From NCBI RefSeq assembly GCF_900277125.1, contig NZ_OPYN01000200.1, forward strand, positions 1 to 64,000: a stretch of DNA of 64,000 nt. Reading direction: 5' to 3'. Position numbers and translations under genes: made by a program. The notes below the pieces were generated by a model. That model did not search any database, was not told where the DNA came from, and saw nothing but the letters and a program-made list of their open reading frames with translations. This stretch comes from Pseudomonas inefficax. Lineage in GTDB: Bacteria > Pseudomonadota > Gammaproteobacteria > Pseudomonadales > Pseudomonadaceae. Positions within the stretch are counted from its first letter, which is position 1. Every line of letters begins with the position of its first letter. Below, piece by piece: positions 18,948 through 28,056 of this stretch.

Positions 18948-19931
18948 TCAGCCCAACACCTCGCTATACCCCTGCGCCATCGCCACCACCACCTTGCGCT
19001 TGCCGGTAAACGGCGACCGGGCATGCGCCGCAAGCATGTTGTCCAGCATCAGCACATCATTCGCCAGCCACGGAAAGCTGATGGTGCATTCATCCAGCAC
19101 CCCGCGCACTTCATCGAGCAGCGAATCCTCGATGGTCGTACCGTCGCCGTAGTACACGTTACGCGGCAGGTCTTCTTCCTCGACGATGTCCATCAACGAC
19201 TCGCGCACTTCTGGCTGCAGGTTCGACACATGGAACAGGTGCGCCTGGTTGAACCACACGTCATCCCCGGTCACCGGGTGGCGCGCCACCACCTGGCAGC
19301 GCTGGCGGGTGCGCAATTCGCCGTCATCCTTCCAGATGCACTCGATGGCATGTGCCCGGCAATAGGCCTCGACCTGGCGCGGGTCTTCAGTGTTGAACAC
19401 CTGCGACCACTCCACATCAAGGCCGTTGCCATAATTGCGCACGTACATCAGCCCCTTCTCCACCAGCCGCTCACGAATGCGCGCCGGCATGCGCCGGTAT
19501 ACCTCGCGGCTGTCGGCAATCGGCGTCTCACCACCGGTTTCGGCGGGGATCACGCTGTAGAACCAGATCTTCATCGGCCACTCCAGGGTATAGGCCTGCT
19601 CGTTGTGCAGGGGGATGCTCTGGTGCGCCGGGTACTCGGTGGAGGTATAAACGCCCTTGGTCACGTTGCTGCGCGGGGTGGAGCCAAACTCGTAGTTGAG
19701 CAGCGGGTGGCCGAAGGACGCAGCGAACTGGCGGAACGCTTCGGCGCCACCTACCTCAAACCCGCGAAACAAGATGCCGCCGGCCTGCGGCAGGTGCCGG
19801 TCCACCAGCGGCTGCAACTCGGCAAAGGCTTCCAGCAGGTCGATACCCGGCTCAGGTGCGCGCACCAGCAGCGGCAGGTTGCCGCGCGCGGCGTCCAGGG
19901 GTTCGATCGCAAAGCTCAGCAGTTCACTCAT
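18948..19931 (-). CDS. SyrP-type Fe(II)/2-oxoglutarate hydroxylase (probable Asp beta-hydroxylase)
   Basis: This 327-residue protein belongs to the TauD/SyrP family of non-haem iron dioxygenases. The iron-binding facial triad is visible as HNE in IPLHNEQAYT (about residue 108) and a distal His in MLAAHARSPF. The following TGKRKVV carries the likely 2-oxoglutarate-binding arginine. SyrP of the syringomycin pathway hydroxylates Asp while it is tethered to a peptide synthetase. Here the gene lies in the same orientation as, and upstream of, NRPS genes with two Asp modules, so beta-hydroxylation of a carrier-bound Asp is the obvious role. Which Asp is modified cannot be read from the sequence; the Asp-E module of the second NRPS is the likelier site, since pyoverdines commonly contain D-hydroxy-Asp. 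A weak iron-starvation box lies about 76 bases upstream. Confidence 0.88.
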   Translation of the reverse strand: MSELLSFAIEPLDAARGNLPLLVRAPEPGIDLLEAFAELQPLVDRHLPQAGGILFRGFEVGGAEAFRQFAASFGHPLLNYEFGSTPRSNVTKGVYTSTEYPAHQSIPLHNEQAYTLEWPMKIWFYSVIPAETGGETPIADSREVYRRMPARIRERLVEKGLMYVRNYGNGLDVEWSQVFNTEDPRQVEAYCRAHAIECIWKDDGELRTRQRCQVVARHPVTGDDVWFNQAHLFHVSNLQPEVRESLMDIVEEEDLPRNVYYGDGTTIEDSLLDEVRGVLDECTISFPWLANDVLMLDNMLAAHARSPFTGKRKVVVAMAQGYSEVLG

Positions 19932-20006
19932 GTCCGGTCACCTCAGGCCTGGGCCGCATAGGCGGCGAAATCGGGATATGCGCCATATGGGCGCCTGCCT
20001 GAATGA

Positions 20007-20030
20007 ACGAGCGGGCGATGGGGAAATTCA
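20007..20030 (-). promoter_or_regulatory. Near-consensus iron-starvation box for hydroxylase gene
   Basis: On the minus strand this reads TGAAT, 16 bases, CGT, one mismatch from TAAAT-N16-CGT. It faces the SyrP-like gene, whose start is 76 bases away. It is weaker evidence than the exact box upstream of the NRPS operon. Confidence 0.4.
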
Positions 20031-20049
20031 CCCGGGCCGCACACACAGG

Positions 20050-20073
20050 TAAAGCCTGCGCGCCCCGGTTCGT
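20050..20073 (+). promoter_or_regulatory. Near-consensus iron-starvation box for azurin-pvdE
   Basis: On the plus strand this reads TAAAG, 16 bases, CGT, one mismatch from TAAAT-N16-CGT. CGT lies 40 bases before the azurin start, almost the same geometry as the exact box of the NRPS operon. Confidence 0.5.
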
Positions 20074-20112
20074 CTGAACGATGTGCACCCTTCTATCGCC
20101 CAGGAACCGTAC

Positions 20113-20562
20113 ATGACTCGCCAGCTTCTGCTCCTCGCCCTGCTCGCCGTGGCCCCTGCCGCGTGGTCGGCAGAGCCATGCGCCGTGGAAATCCATGGCA
20201 CCGACCAGATGACCTTCGACAAGGCCGCCATCACCGTGCCCAAGGCCTGCGCCGTGTTCACCGTCACGCTCACCCACCCTGGCGATATGCCGAAGAACGT
20301 GATGGGCCACAACTGGGTGCTGAGTACCCAGGCCGACATGCAAGGCGTGCTCGACGACGGCCAGAAAGCCGGCGAAGCGCTGGACTACGTGAAGCCCGGC
20401 GACACCCGGGTAATCGCCCACACCCGCCTGATCGGCGGCGGTGAAACAGACAGTATCAGCCTCGACACCCGATCGCTGAAGGCAGGTACCGCGTACAGCT
20501 TCTATTGCTCGTTCCCGTTCCACAGCACCTTGATGAAAGGCTCCCTGACCCTGGGCAGCTGA
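20113..20562 (+). CDS. Azurin-like periplasmic cupredoxin
   Basis: This is a blue copper electron-transfer protein of 149 residues. A signal peptide ([20 protein letters not shown]) is cut to leave a mature form starting near EPCAVEIHG. All azurin copper ligands are present: His in VMGHNWV, then Cys, His and Met in [13 protein letters not shown]. The two disulphide cysteines (EPC and KAC) are also kept. The usual CTFPGH loop reads CSFPFH, so Gly116 (azurin numbering) is Phe, at the hydrophobic face where redox partners dock. ATG at 20113 follows AGGAA. It is 33 bases from the exporter gene on the same strand and shares its likely iron-starvation promoter, which suggests a role in pyoverdine biology rather than, or beyond, denitrification-type electron transfer. 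That role is inference. Confidence 0.9.
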   Translation: MTRQLLLLALLAVAPAAWSAEPCAVEIHGTDQMTFDKAAITVPKACAVFTVTLTHPGDMPKNVMGHNWVLSTQADMQGVLDDGQKAGEALDYVKPGDTRVIAHTRLIGGGETDSISLDTRSLKAGTAYSFYCSFPFHSTLMKGSLTLGS

Positions 20563-20595
20563 CCCGCCCCCACCTCACCAGCGAGATCACGCTTC

Positions 20596-22248
20596 ATGAA
20601 AACCTCCTCCCCCGGGGCCATCCGCGAATTGCTGGGCCTGCTGAAACCCTACCGCCCGGCGGTAATCGTCTCGGTGCTGCTGGGCATGCTTGGCGGCCTG
20701 GCCGTGACCGCCCTGCTGGCGACAGTCAACCAAGGCCTGCATGCCGCTGATGGCATGAGCCAGGGCGTGATCCTGGCCTTCGCCGGCCTGTGCGTGCTGG
20801 CCCTGGTCAGCAGCGTGGCGGCTGACAGCGGCACCAACTACGTAGGGCAGAAAGTCATCGCCCGATTGCGCAAGGACCTCGGCGCCAAGGTGCTGTCGGC
20901 GCCGATCGAGCAGATCGAGCGCTACCGCACCCACCGGCTGATCCCGGTGCTGACCCGCGACGTCGACACCATCAGCGACTTTGCCTTCGCCTTCGCCCCG
21001 CTGGCCATCTCGCTCACCACCGTGACCGGCTGCATGGCCTACCTGGCCTGGCTGTCGTGGCCGATCTTCCTCATCACCCTGGCAGCCATCGGCATCGGCA
21101 GTGGCATTCAGTACGTGGCCAGGCAGAAAGGCGTGGCCGGCTTCAACGCCGCACGCGATGCCGAGGACAACCTGCAGAAGCACTACTCGGCCATCGCCGA
21201 GGGCGCCAAGGAGCTGCGCATCGACCGCCGTCGCCGGCACGCCATGCTGACCCGCAACATCCAGGGCACCGCCGACTTCATCGCCAACACCCATATCCGC
21301 GCCATCAACATCTTCGTCGCGGCCAAGAGCCTGGGGTCGATGCTGTTCTTCGTGGTCATCGGCCTGACCCTGGCCCTGCAATCGCTATGGCCGAGCAACG
21401 ACCCGGCGGTGATGAGCGGCTTCGTGCTGGTGCTGCTGTACATGAAAGGCCCGCTGGAAACCTTGATTGGCAACCTGCCTATCCTCGGCCGCGCCCAAGT
21501 GGCGTTCCGCCGCATTGCCGACCTGTCCGAGCGCTTTTCCTCGCCCGAGCCGCACCTGCTGCTGGAGCCGCCAGTCAAACGCGCCGCCCCGGCCAGCGCG
21601 CATCTGGAACTTCACGACGTCGAGTACGCCTACCCGCCGGTTGACGGCAACGAGCCGTTCCGCGTGGGGCCGGTGAACCTGAGCATCGAACCGGGCGAGA
21701 TCCTGTTCATCGTCGGCGAGAACGGCTGCGGCAAGACTTCGCTGATCAAGCTGCTGCTGGGCCTGTACACCCCGCAACGCGGCGAAGTGCGCCTGAACGG
21801 CAAGGCGGTCGGCCCGGAGGGGCTGGATGACTATCGCCAGCTGTTCACCACGGTGTTCGCCGACTATTACCTGTTCGACGACCTGCCTGAGCACGAGCAC
21901 AGCCTGCCCAGCGATGCCACGCGCTACCTGGAACGGCTGGAGATCGCCCACAAGGTGAGCGTGCGCGATGGCGCCTTCACCACCACCGACCTGTCGACCG
22001 GCCAGCGCAAGCGCCTGGCACTGGTCAATGCCTGGCTGGACGGCCGACCGGTGCTGGTGTTCGACGAATGGGCGGCGGACCAGGATCCGACCTTCCGCCG
22101 GGTGTTCTACACCGAACTGCTGCCGGACCTGAAGCGCATGGGCAAGACCATCATCGTGATTTCGCATGATGACCGGTACTTCGATACGGCGGACAAGGTG
22201 GTGCACTTGAGCCGTGGGAAGGTGGTCGAGGCGTTGGAGCCGGCTTGA
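20596..22248 (+). CDS. pvdE: PvdE/SyrD-type cyclic peptide ABC exporter
   Basis: This 550-residue half-transporter has a six-helix membrane domain (about residues 20-310) fused to an ATPase domain. Visible motifs are Walker A GENGCGKTS (about 375), signature LSTGQRKRLAL (about 470) and Walker B VLVFDEWAAD. Its length and order match PvdE, which moves the pyoverdine precursor across the inner membrane to the periplasm for maturation; SyrD-type peptide exporters are close relatives. Its place beside an azurin gene and a pyoverdine-type NRPS operon favours pvdE. No TonB receptor (fpvA), often adjacent in other strains, is in the window. Confidence 0.85.
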   Translation: MKTSSPGAIRELLGLLKPYRPAVIVSVLLGMLGGLAVTALLATVNQGLHAADGMSQGVILAFAGLCVLALVSSVAADSGTNYVGQKVIARLRKDLGAKVLSAPIEQIERYRTHRLIPVLTRDVDTISDFAFAFAPLAISLTTVTGCMAYLAWLSWPIFLITLAAIGIGSGIQYVARQKGVAGFNAARDAEDNLQKHYSAIAEGAKELRIDRRRRHAMLTRNIQGTADFIANTHIRAINIFVAAKSLGSMLFFVVIGLTLALQSLWPSNDPAVMSGFVLVLLYMKGPLETLIGNLPILGRAQVAFRRIADLSERFSSPEPHLLLEPPVKRAAPASAHLELHDVEYAYPPVDGNEPFRVGPVNLSIEPGEILFIVGENGCGKTSLIKLLLGLYTPQRGEVRLNGKAVGPEGLDDYRQLFTTVFADYYLFDDLPEHEHSLPSDATRYLERLEIAHKVSVRDGAFTTTDLSTGQRKRLALVNAWLDGRPVLVFDEWAADQDPTFRRVFYTELLPDLKRMGKTIIVISHDDRYFDTADKVVHLSRGKVVEALEPA

Positions 22249-22266
22249 GACAACATTCCTGGGAGA

Positions 22267-22378
22267 ACGCCGGGGGCGCTTTGCGCCCTATCGCGACACA
22301 AGGCCGCTCCTACAGGGGTACGCGATCACCTGTAGGAGCGGCCTTGTGTCGCGATGGGCTGCAAAGCAGCCCCAACAG
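22267..22378. repeat. Second-family REP pair (GGCCGCTCCTACAGG type)
   Basis: Inverted arms CGCGACACAAGGCCGCTCC and its complement are flanked by GGGGGCGCTTTGCGCCC and GGGCTGCAAAGCAGCCCC hairpins. It lies between the convergent pvdE and lpxO genes and could end both transcripts. Confidence 0.85.
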
Positions 22379-22384
22379 GCCGAA

Positions 22385-23320
22385 TCAGAACAACCAGCGA
22401 TACAGCAGATATGCCACCACCACCGCCAGCACCGGCCGCAGCACGCGGTAAGCCTTGGGGTTGGCGCGCTTGAACTGCTTCACCTGGCCACTGATCCGGT
22501 TGCTGAAGCGCTTGCTCCAGGCATACGCCTGGTTGATCCCGCCGACACGCTCGTCATCGGTATTCTGCGGCGCGGTGGCACGCCCCAGGAACGCGCTGAC
22601 CTGGCGGTTGATGCGGGTCATCAGCGGGCTGCTCAGCGGGCGCTCGATATCGCAGAACAGGATCACCCGCGTAACGTCGGTCTCGTTCTTGACCCAGTGC
22701 ACGTAGGTTTCATCGAACATCACATCCTCGCCGTCACGCCAGGCATATTCCTCGCCATCGACGTAAATGCGGCAAGCATCGGAGTTGGGCGTGGACAGGC
22801 CCAGGTGGTAGCGCAGGGAACCGGCGAACGGGTCGCGGTGCGGGTTCAGGTGGCTGCCGCCAGGCAGCAGGGCGAACATCGCACCCTTGACGTTGGGGAT
22901 GCTGCTGACCAGCTCGACGGTACGCGGGCACAGGGCTTCGGCCGACGGCAACGGTTTGTCGTACCACTTCAGGTAAAAGCGCTTCCAGCCTTTCTTGAAG
23001 AACGAACCGAAGCCGGCGTCGTTATCCTTCTCGGCGGCGCGGATGTAGCCCTCGTCGAACAGGCGCATGGCCTCTTCGCGGATTTCCTGCCAGTTGTCCT
23101 TCAGCACGTCCAGTTCAGGGAAGCGCTGGCGGTCCAGGTAGGGCTTGGACGGTACGCCGGAGAACAGGTACATCAGGCTGTTATAAGGGGCGAACAGCGC
23201 CGAATGGTTGACGAACTGGCGCAACACCGGCAAGCGAGCCTTGCCGCGCAGGTGCACGAACAGCACGCTGCCAAAAAACACCAGCAAGACACCCGCCTTG
23301 GCTGCAAAGGAAAAGGTCAT
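22385..23320 (-). CDS. lpxO: LpxO-like lipid A / aspartyl-asparaginyl beta-hydroxylase family
   Basis: This 311-residue protein has a hydrophobic N-terminal segment (about 5-23), a soluble dioxygenase domain and a short hydrophobic C-terminus. The dioxygenase domain carries the HRDPF motif (first iron ligands, about residue 162) and a second His in YVHWVKNETD. This layout matches LpxO, an inner-membrane Fe(II)/2-oxoglutarate enzyme that 2-hydroxylates lipid A acyl chains. AAGGAG precedes the ATG. It is convergent with pvdE and has no obvious operon partner. The neighbouring siderophore genes make a peptide-hydroxylating role conceivable, but the terminal membrane segments favour lipid A. Confidence 0.82.
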   Translation of the reverse strand: MTFSFAAKAGVLLVFFGSVLFVHLRGKARLPVLRQFVNHSALFAPYNSLMYLFSGVPSKPYLDRQRFPELDVLKDNWQEIREEAMRLFDEGYIRAAEKDNDAGFGSFFKKGWKRFYLKWYDKPLPSAEALCPRTVELVSSIPNVKGAMFALLPGGSHLNPHRDPFAGSLRYHLGLSTPNSDACRIYVDGEEYAWRDGEDVMFDETYVHWVKNETDVTRVILFCDIERPLSSPLMTRINRQVSAFLGRATAPQNTDDERVGGINQAYAWSKRFSNRISGQVKQFKRANPKAYRVLRPVLAVVVAYLLYRWLF

Positions 23321-23492
23321 GCTTTCACTCCTTGAGGAAGCAACAGGGTTGTGCGCCCTGCGCTCCGATAAATCATCCTGCCATCATAAACTGATGCCGC
23401 CGGGGTAAAAACAGCCTGGGCGGCAACTCAATCATGAAGATTTTGCAATAAACCAAGCCGCCAAACGTTGCGCCGGATCAGCGGCAAGGCCA

Positions 23493-24467
23493 TTACTGCT
23501 GGTTTTCCTGCTCGCTGAACATGTCGCTGAACAGCATGCTCGACAGGTAGCGCTCGCCGGAGTCCGGCAAAATCACGACGATGGTCTTGCCCTGCATTTC
23601 CGGCTTTTCGGCCAGCCGCACCGCCGCCGCCATCGCCGCACCACAGGAAATGCCGCAGAGGATGCCCTCTTCCTGCATCAGACGGATGGCCATGGCCTTG
23701 GACTCTTCGTCAGTCACCGTTTCCACCTGGTCGACGATCGACAGGTCGAGGTTCTTCGGCACGAAGCCAGCGCCGATGCCCTGGATCTTGTGCGGGCTGG
23801 GCTTGAGCTCTTCGCCGGCCAAGGTCTGGCTGATCAGCGGCGATGCCACGGGTTCCACCGCCACCGACAGGATCGCCTTGCCCTGCGTATGCTTGATGTA
23901 GCGCGAAACGCCGGTGATGGTGCCGCCGGTGCCGACGCCTGCAACCAGCACGTCGACCGCGCCGTCGGTGTCGTTCCAGATTTCCGGGCCGGTGGTTTTT
24001 TCGTGGATCGCAGGGTTGGCCGGGTTTTCGAACTGGCCCGGCAGGAAATACTGGGCCGGGTCGGAGGCGACGATTTCGTTGGCCTTCTCGATGGCGCCCT
24101 TCATGCCCTTGGCCGGGTCGGTCAGCACCAGCTCGGCACCCAGCGCCTTCAGCACCTTGCGGCGCTCCAGGCTCATGGAGGCAGGCATTGTCAGCATCAG
24201 CTTGTAGCCACGGGCTGCGGCGACGAAGGCCAGGCCGATGCCGGTGTTGCCCGAGGTGGGCTCGACGATGGTCATGCCCGGCTTGAGCTTGCCGCTGCTT
24301 TCGGCGTCCCAGACCATGTTCGCGCCGATGCGGCATTTGACCGAATAGCCCGGGTTACGCCCTTCGATCTTGGCCAGGATGGTCACGCCACGCGGGGCAA
24401 TGCGGTTGATCTGCACCAGCGGCGTGTTACCGATGGAGTGGGCGTTGTCTGCAAAGATACGGCTCAT
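23493..24467 (-). CDS. cysK: Cysteine synthase A (O-acetylserine sulfhydrylase)
   Basis: This PLP enzyme of 324 residues makes cysteine from O-acetylserine and sulfide. The PLP lysine lies in [11 protein letters not shown] (about residue 41), the substrate loop is [12 protein letters not shown], and the phosphate-binding loop is [10 protein letters not shown]. The length is normal for CysK and longer than CysM. I chose ATG at 24467 (MSRIFADN) over an upstream in-frame codon because AAGGA is correctly spaced before it. The gene is divergent from a DUF748 gene. Confidence 0.95.
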   Translation of the reverse strand: MSRIFADNAHSIGNTPLVQINRIAPRGVTILAKIEGRNPGYSVKCRIGANMVWDAESSGKLKPGMTIVEPTSGNTGIGLAFVAAARGYKLMLTMPASMSLERRKVLKALGAELVLTDPAKGMKGAIEKANEIVASDPAQYFLPGQFENPANPAIHEKTTGPEIWNDTDGAVDVLVAGVGTGGTITGVSRYIKHTQGKAILSVAVEPVASPLISQTLAGEELKPSPHKIQGIGAGFVPKNLDLSIVDQVETVTDEESKAMAIRLMQEEGILCGISCGAAMAAAVRLAEKPEMQGKTIVVILPDSGERYLSSMLFSDMFSEQENQQ

Positions 24468-24601
24468 GGCAGGGGTCCTTGGCATGAAAGTAAGCAGGGA
24501 AAGACCTCAAGGGTAAGCCTGGGCCGGTGGCCCGTAAAGCCTGTTCGAACTCCCCCGGACGCGTTGCGGTCAACCGCATATCCTGCCTTGGAGACACTCC
24601 G

Positions 24602-25675
24602 ATGAGAGCCCGTTATCGCTGGCCGTTGATCGGCCTGGCCAGCCTGATCGTGCTGTTGCTGGCGCTGCACCTGGCCCTGCCCTATCTGGTGCGCAACTAC
24701 CTCAACGACAAACTGGCCGACATGGGCGACTACCGTGGCCAGGTGACTGACGTGGACCTGGCCTGGTGGCGCGGCGCGTACCAGATCAACGGGCTGAAGA
24801 TCGTCAAGACCACCGGCAAGGTGCCGGTGCCGTTTCTCGACGCTCCGCTGATCGACCTGTCGGTAAGCTGGCACGCCCTGTGGTACGACCGCGCAGTGGT
24901 TGCCGAAGTGGTGTTCGACCGGCCGGAACTCAACTTCGTCGATGGCGGCAACAAACAGAACTCGCAGACTGGTCAGGGTACCGACTGGCGCCAGCAACTG
25001 GAAAAACTGCTGCCGATCACCCTGAACGAGGTTCGCATCGACAAAGGCGTGCTGACTTTCCGCAACTTCAACTCCAAGCCACCGGTCAACCTCAAGGCCA
25101 CCCAGCTTGATGCCAGTATTCGCAACCTCACCAACATTCGTGACGAAAAGGGCCGACGCGATGCCAGCTTTGATGGCACGGCGCTGATCGTAGGCGATGC
25201 CAAGGTGGAAAGCCGCGCCACTTTCGACCCATTCAGCGATTTCGATGATTTCGAGTTCCGCCTGCGCGCCACGGGTATCGAGCTGCGCAAGCTCAATGAC
25301 TTCGCCAGCGCCTACGGCAAGTTCGACTTCAATGCCGGGCACGGCGATATGGTGATAGAGGCCGAGGCGACCAACGGCCGATTGAACGGATACATCAAGC
25401 CGTTGTTGCGGGATGTGGATGTGTTCGACTGGCAGCAGGATGTGCAGGAGAAGGACAAAGGCTTCTTCCGCTCAGTCTGGGAAGCGCTGGTGGGCGCGAC
25501 CGAGACGGTATTGAAGAACCAGCCAAAGAACCAGTTCGCGACCCGTGTAGAGCTCAGCGGTAGCGTGCACAAGCAGGATGTCAGCGCCTTCGAGGCGTTT
25601 CTGCAGATACTGCGCAACGGGTTCATTCAGGCGTTCAATGCCCGGTACGAGCGTGACGCGCCGGATTCCGACTAG
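24602..25675 (+). CDS. DUF748 / AsmA-like membrane-anchored protein
   Basis: This 357-residue protein has one N-terminal membrane helix (about residues 7-28, LIGLASLIVLLLALHLALPYL) followed by a periplasmic beta-rich region. The text (LNEVRIDKGVLTFRNF, VNLKATQLDASIRNLTN) is typical of DUF748 and AsmA-like proteins, large members of which are linked to lipid transport to the outer membrane. The function of this short form is not established. ATG at 24602 follows GGAGAC; the longer frame upstream lacks a ribosome-binding site. Confidence 0.8.
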   Translation: MRARYRWPLIGLASLIVLLLALHLALPYLVRNYLNDKLADMGDYRGQVTDVDLAWWRGAYQINGLKIVKTTGKVPVPFLDAPLIDLSVSWHALWYDRAVVAEVVFDRPELNFVDGGNKQNSQTGQGTDWRQQLEKLLPITLNEVRIDKGVLTFRNFNSKPPVNLKATQLDASIRNLTNIRDEKGRRDASFDGTALIVGDAKVESRATFDPFSDFDDFEFRLRATGIELRKLNDFASAYGKFDFNAGHGDMVIEAEATNGRLNGYIKPLLRDVDVFDWQQDVQEKDKGFFRSVWEALVGATETVLKNQPKNQFATRVELSGSVHKQDVSAFEAFLQILRNGFIQAFNARYERDAPDSD

Positions 25676-25773
25676 GATCGAGTGACGGGGCATTCAGGGA
25701 CTGAATACCCGGTCTGCGTTTCCAGTCGGCGAAGCCCGCGTTATAGTCGGTGACAAACCGAAAATAGATGCTG

Positions 25774-25885
25774 CCTGTACTGGCCCCTTCGCGGGTAAAC
25801 CCGCTCCCACAGGTATTCGACAGACCTCAGGGAAGGTGGGGTACTTGTGGGAGCGGGTTTACCCGCGAAAGGGCCGCTACAGGCT
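25774..25885. repeat. REP pair, GGGTAAACCC tips
   Basis: The arms TTCGCGGGTAAACCCGCTCC and the complement are separated by about 40 bases. The pair lies between two genes on the same strand (DUF748 and moxR). Confidence 0.85.
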
Positions 25886-25904
25886 TACAGCAGAGGACAG
25901 ACCC

Positions 25905-26750
25905 ATGAAGTTCGAAGGCACCCGCGACTACGTCGCCACAGACGACCTGAAACTGGCGGTAAACGCGGCCATCACCCTCGAACGCCCCTTGCTGGTCAAG
26001 GGCGAACCCGGCACCGGCAAGACCATGCTCGCCGAGCAGCTGGCAGCCTCGTTCGGTGCGCGCCTGATCACCTGGCACATCAAGTCCACCACCAAGGCCC
26101 ACCAGGGCCTCTACGAGTACGACGCGGTCAGCCGCCTGCGTGACTCGCAGCTGGGCGTGGACAAGGTCCACGATGTGCGCAACTACCTGAAAAAGGGCAA
26201 GCTGTGGGAGGCCTTCGAAGCCGAGGAACGGGTCATCCTGCTGATCGACGAAATCGACAAGGCCGACATCGAGTTCCCCAACGACCTGCTGCAAGAACTC
26301 GACAAGATGGAATTCTACGTCTACGAAATCGACGAGACCATCAAGGCCAGGCAGCGCCCGATCATCATCATCACCTCCAACAACGAAAAGGAGCTGCCGG
26401 ACGCCTTCCTGCGCCGCTGCTTCTTCCACTACATCGCCTTCCCCGACCGCACCACCCTGCAGCAGATCGTCGACGTGCACTACCCGAACATCAGCCAGTC
26501 GCTGGTCAGCGAGGCGCTGGACGTGTTCTTCGACGTGCGCAAGGTACCGGGCCTGAAGAAAAAGCCGTCCACCTCCGAACTGGTCGATTGGCTCAAGCTG
26601 CTGATGGCCGACAACATCGGTGAAGCGGTGCTGCGCGAACGCGACCCGACCAAGGCCATTCCACCACTGGCCGGCGCACTGGTGAAGAACGAGCAGGACG
26701 TACAACTGCTCGAGCGCCTGGCCTTCATGAGCCGGCGCGGCAACCGCTGA
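25905..26750 (+). CDS. MoxR-family AAA+ ATPase
   Basis: This 281-residue AAA+ protein has Walker A GEPGTGKT (about residue 37), Walker B LLIDEIDKAD, sensor 1 TSNNEKELPDAF and an arginine-finger region FLRRCFF. MoxR ATPases act as chaperones that load metals or assemble complexes together with a von Willebrand A partner. Such a partner gene starts 13 bases downstream on the same strand, so the pair resembles RavA-ViaA or MoxR-CoxE arrangements. The target is not evident, since no metalloenzyme genes adjoin. ATG at 25905 follows AGAGGA. Confidence 0.9.
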   Translation: MKFEGTRDYVATDDLKLAVNAAITLERPLLVKGEPGTGKTMLAEQLAASFGARLITWHIKSTTKAHQGLYEYDAVSRLRDSQLGVDKVHDVRNYLKKGKLWEAFEAEERVILLIDEIDKADIEFPNDLLQELDKMEFYVYEIDETIKARQRPIIIITSNNEKELPDAFLRRCFFHYIAFPDRTTLQQIVDVHYPNISQSLVSEALDVFFDVRKVPGLKKKPSTSELVDWLKLLMADNIGEAVLRERDPTKAIPPLAGALVKNEQDVQLLERLAFMSRRGNR

Positions 26751-26763
26751 CAGGAGCCGGGCC

Positions 26764-27942
26764 ATGCTGCTCAACCTGTTCAATGAAATGCGCGCGGCCA
26801 AGGTGCCGGTCTCGGTACGCGAACTGCTCGACCTGCACCAGGCCCTGCAAAAGCGCGTGGTGTTCGCCGACATGGACGAGTTCTACTATCTCGCCCGCGC
26901 CATCCTGGTGAAGGACGAGCGCCACTTCGACAAGTTCGACCGCGCCTTCGCCGCGTACTTCAAGGGCCTGGAGAACCTCGACCGGCATATCGAGGCGTTG
27001 ATCCCCGAAGACTGGCTGCGCAAGGAATTCGAGCGGTCGCTGACCGATGAGGAGCGCGCGCAGATCCAGTCTCTGGGTGGCCTGGACAAGCTGATTGAAG
27101 AGTTCAAGAAGCGCCTCGAAGAGCAGAAGGAGCGTCACGCCGGCGGCAACAAGTGGATCGGTACCGGCGGCACCAGCCCATTCGGTTCGGGCGGCTTCAA
27201 CCCCGAGGGCATCCGCGTGGGCGAGGCCGGCAAGCGCCAGGGCAAGGCGGTGAAGGTGTGGGACCAGCGCGAATACAAGAACCTGGACGACCAGGTGGAA
27301 CTGGGCACGCGCAACATCAAGCTGGCTTTGCGCCGGCTGCGCAAGTTCGCCCGTGAAGGCGCCGCCGAAGAGCTGGATATCGACGGCACCATCGACCACA
27401 CCGCGCGGGATGCCGGCCTGCTGAACATCCAGATGCGCCCCGAGCGGCGCAACACGGTGAAGCTGCTGTTGCTGTTCGACATCGGTGGTTCGATGGACGC
27501 CCACGTCAAGGTCTGCGAAGAACTGTTCTCGGCGTGCAAGACCGAGTTCAAGCACCTGGAGTATTACTACTTCCACAACTTCGTGTACGAGTCAGTCTGG
27601 AAGAACAACCTGCGCCGCACCTCGGAGCGCTATTCCACCTTCGACCTGCTGCACAAGTACGGCGATGACTACAAGGTTGTGTTCGTCGGCGACGCGGCCA
27701 TGGCGCCCTACGAAATTACCCAGCCGGGTGGCAGCGTGGAGCACTGGAACGAAGAAGCCGGGTATGTGTGGATGCAGCGTTTCATGGAAAAATTCAGGAA
27801 GATCATCTGGATCAACCCGTATCCGAAGCAGGCCTGGGACTACACCGCATCGACCCATCTGGTGCGGGACCTGATCGAGGACAAGATGTATCCGCTGACC
27901 TTGCAGGGGTTGGAGGAAGGGATGCGTTACCTGTCCAAGTGA
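26764..27942 (+). CDS. VWA (CoxE-like) partner of MoxR ATPase
   Basis: This 392-residue protein has a helical N-terminal half and a C-terminal von Willebrand A domain starting near residue 230. The metal-site motif reads DIGGSMD (about 239), with Gly where integrin-type domains have Ser. Downstream segments VVFVGDAAMAPYEI and WINPYPKQAWDYT are typical of CoxE-like proteins. GGAGCC precedes the ATG. It is almost certainly co-transcribed with the MoxR gene. Confidence 0.88.
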   Translation: MLLNLFNEMRAAKVPVSVRELLDLHQALQKRVVFADMDEFYYLARAILVKDERHFDKFDRAFAAYFKGLENLDRHIEALIPEDWLRKEFERSLTDEERAQIQSLGGLDKLIEEFKKRLEEQKERHAGGNKWIGTGGTSPFGSGGFNPEGIRVGEAGKRQGKAVKVWDQREYKNLDDQVELGTRNIKLALRRLRKFAREGAAEELDIDGTIDHTARDAGLLNIQMRPERRNTVKLLLLFDIGGSMDAHVKVCEELFSACKTEFKHLEYYYFHNFVYESVWKNNLRRTSERYSTFDLLHKYGDDYKVVFVGDAAMAPYEITQPGGSVEHWNEEAGYVWMQRFMEKFRKIIWINPYPKQAWDYTASTHLVRDLIEDKMYPLTLQGLEEGMRYLSK

Positions 27943-27954
27943 TTTTGCCGGTAG

Positions 27955-28053
27955 CGGCCCTTTCGCGGGTGAACCCGCTCCCACAGGTATTGCGCAAGCC
28001 TTGAGGCCTGTGGAGTACCTGTGGGAGCGGGTTCACCCGCGAAGAGGCCGGCA
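27955..28053. repeat. REP pair, GGGTGAACCC tips
   Basis: The pair lies between the convergent VWA and pxpC genes. Both arms carry the GTGAAC hairpin tip, so it is an almost perfect ~90-base palindrome outside its central spacer. Confidence 0.85.
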
Positions 28054-28056
28054 GCC

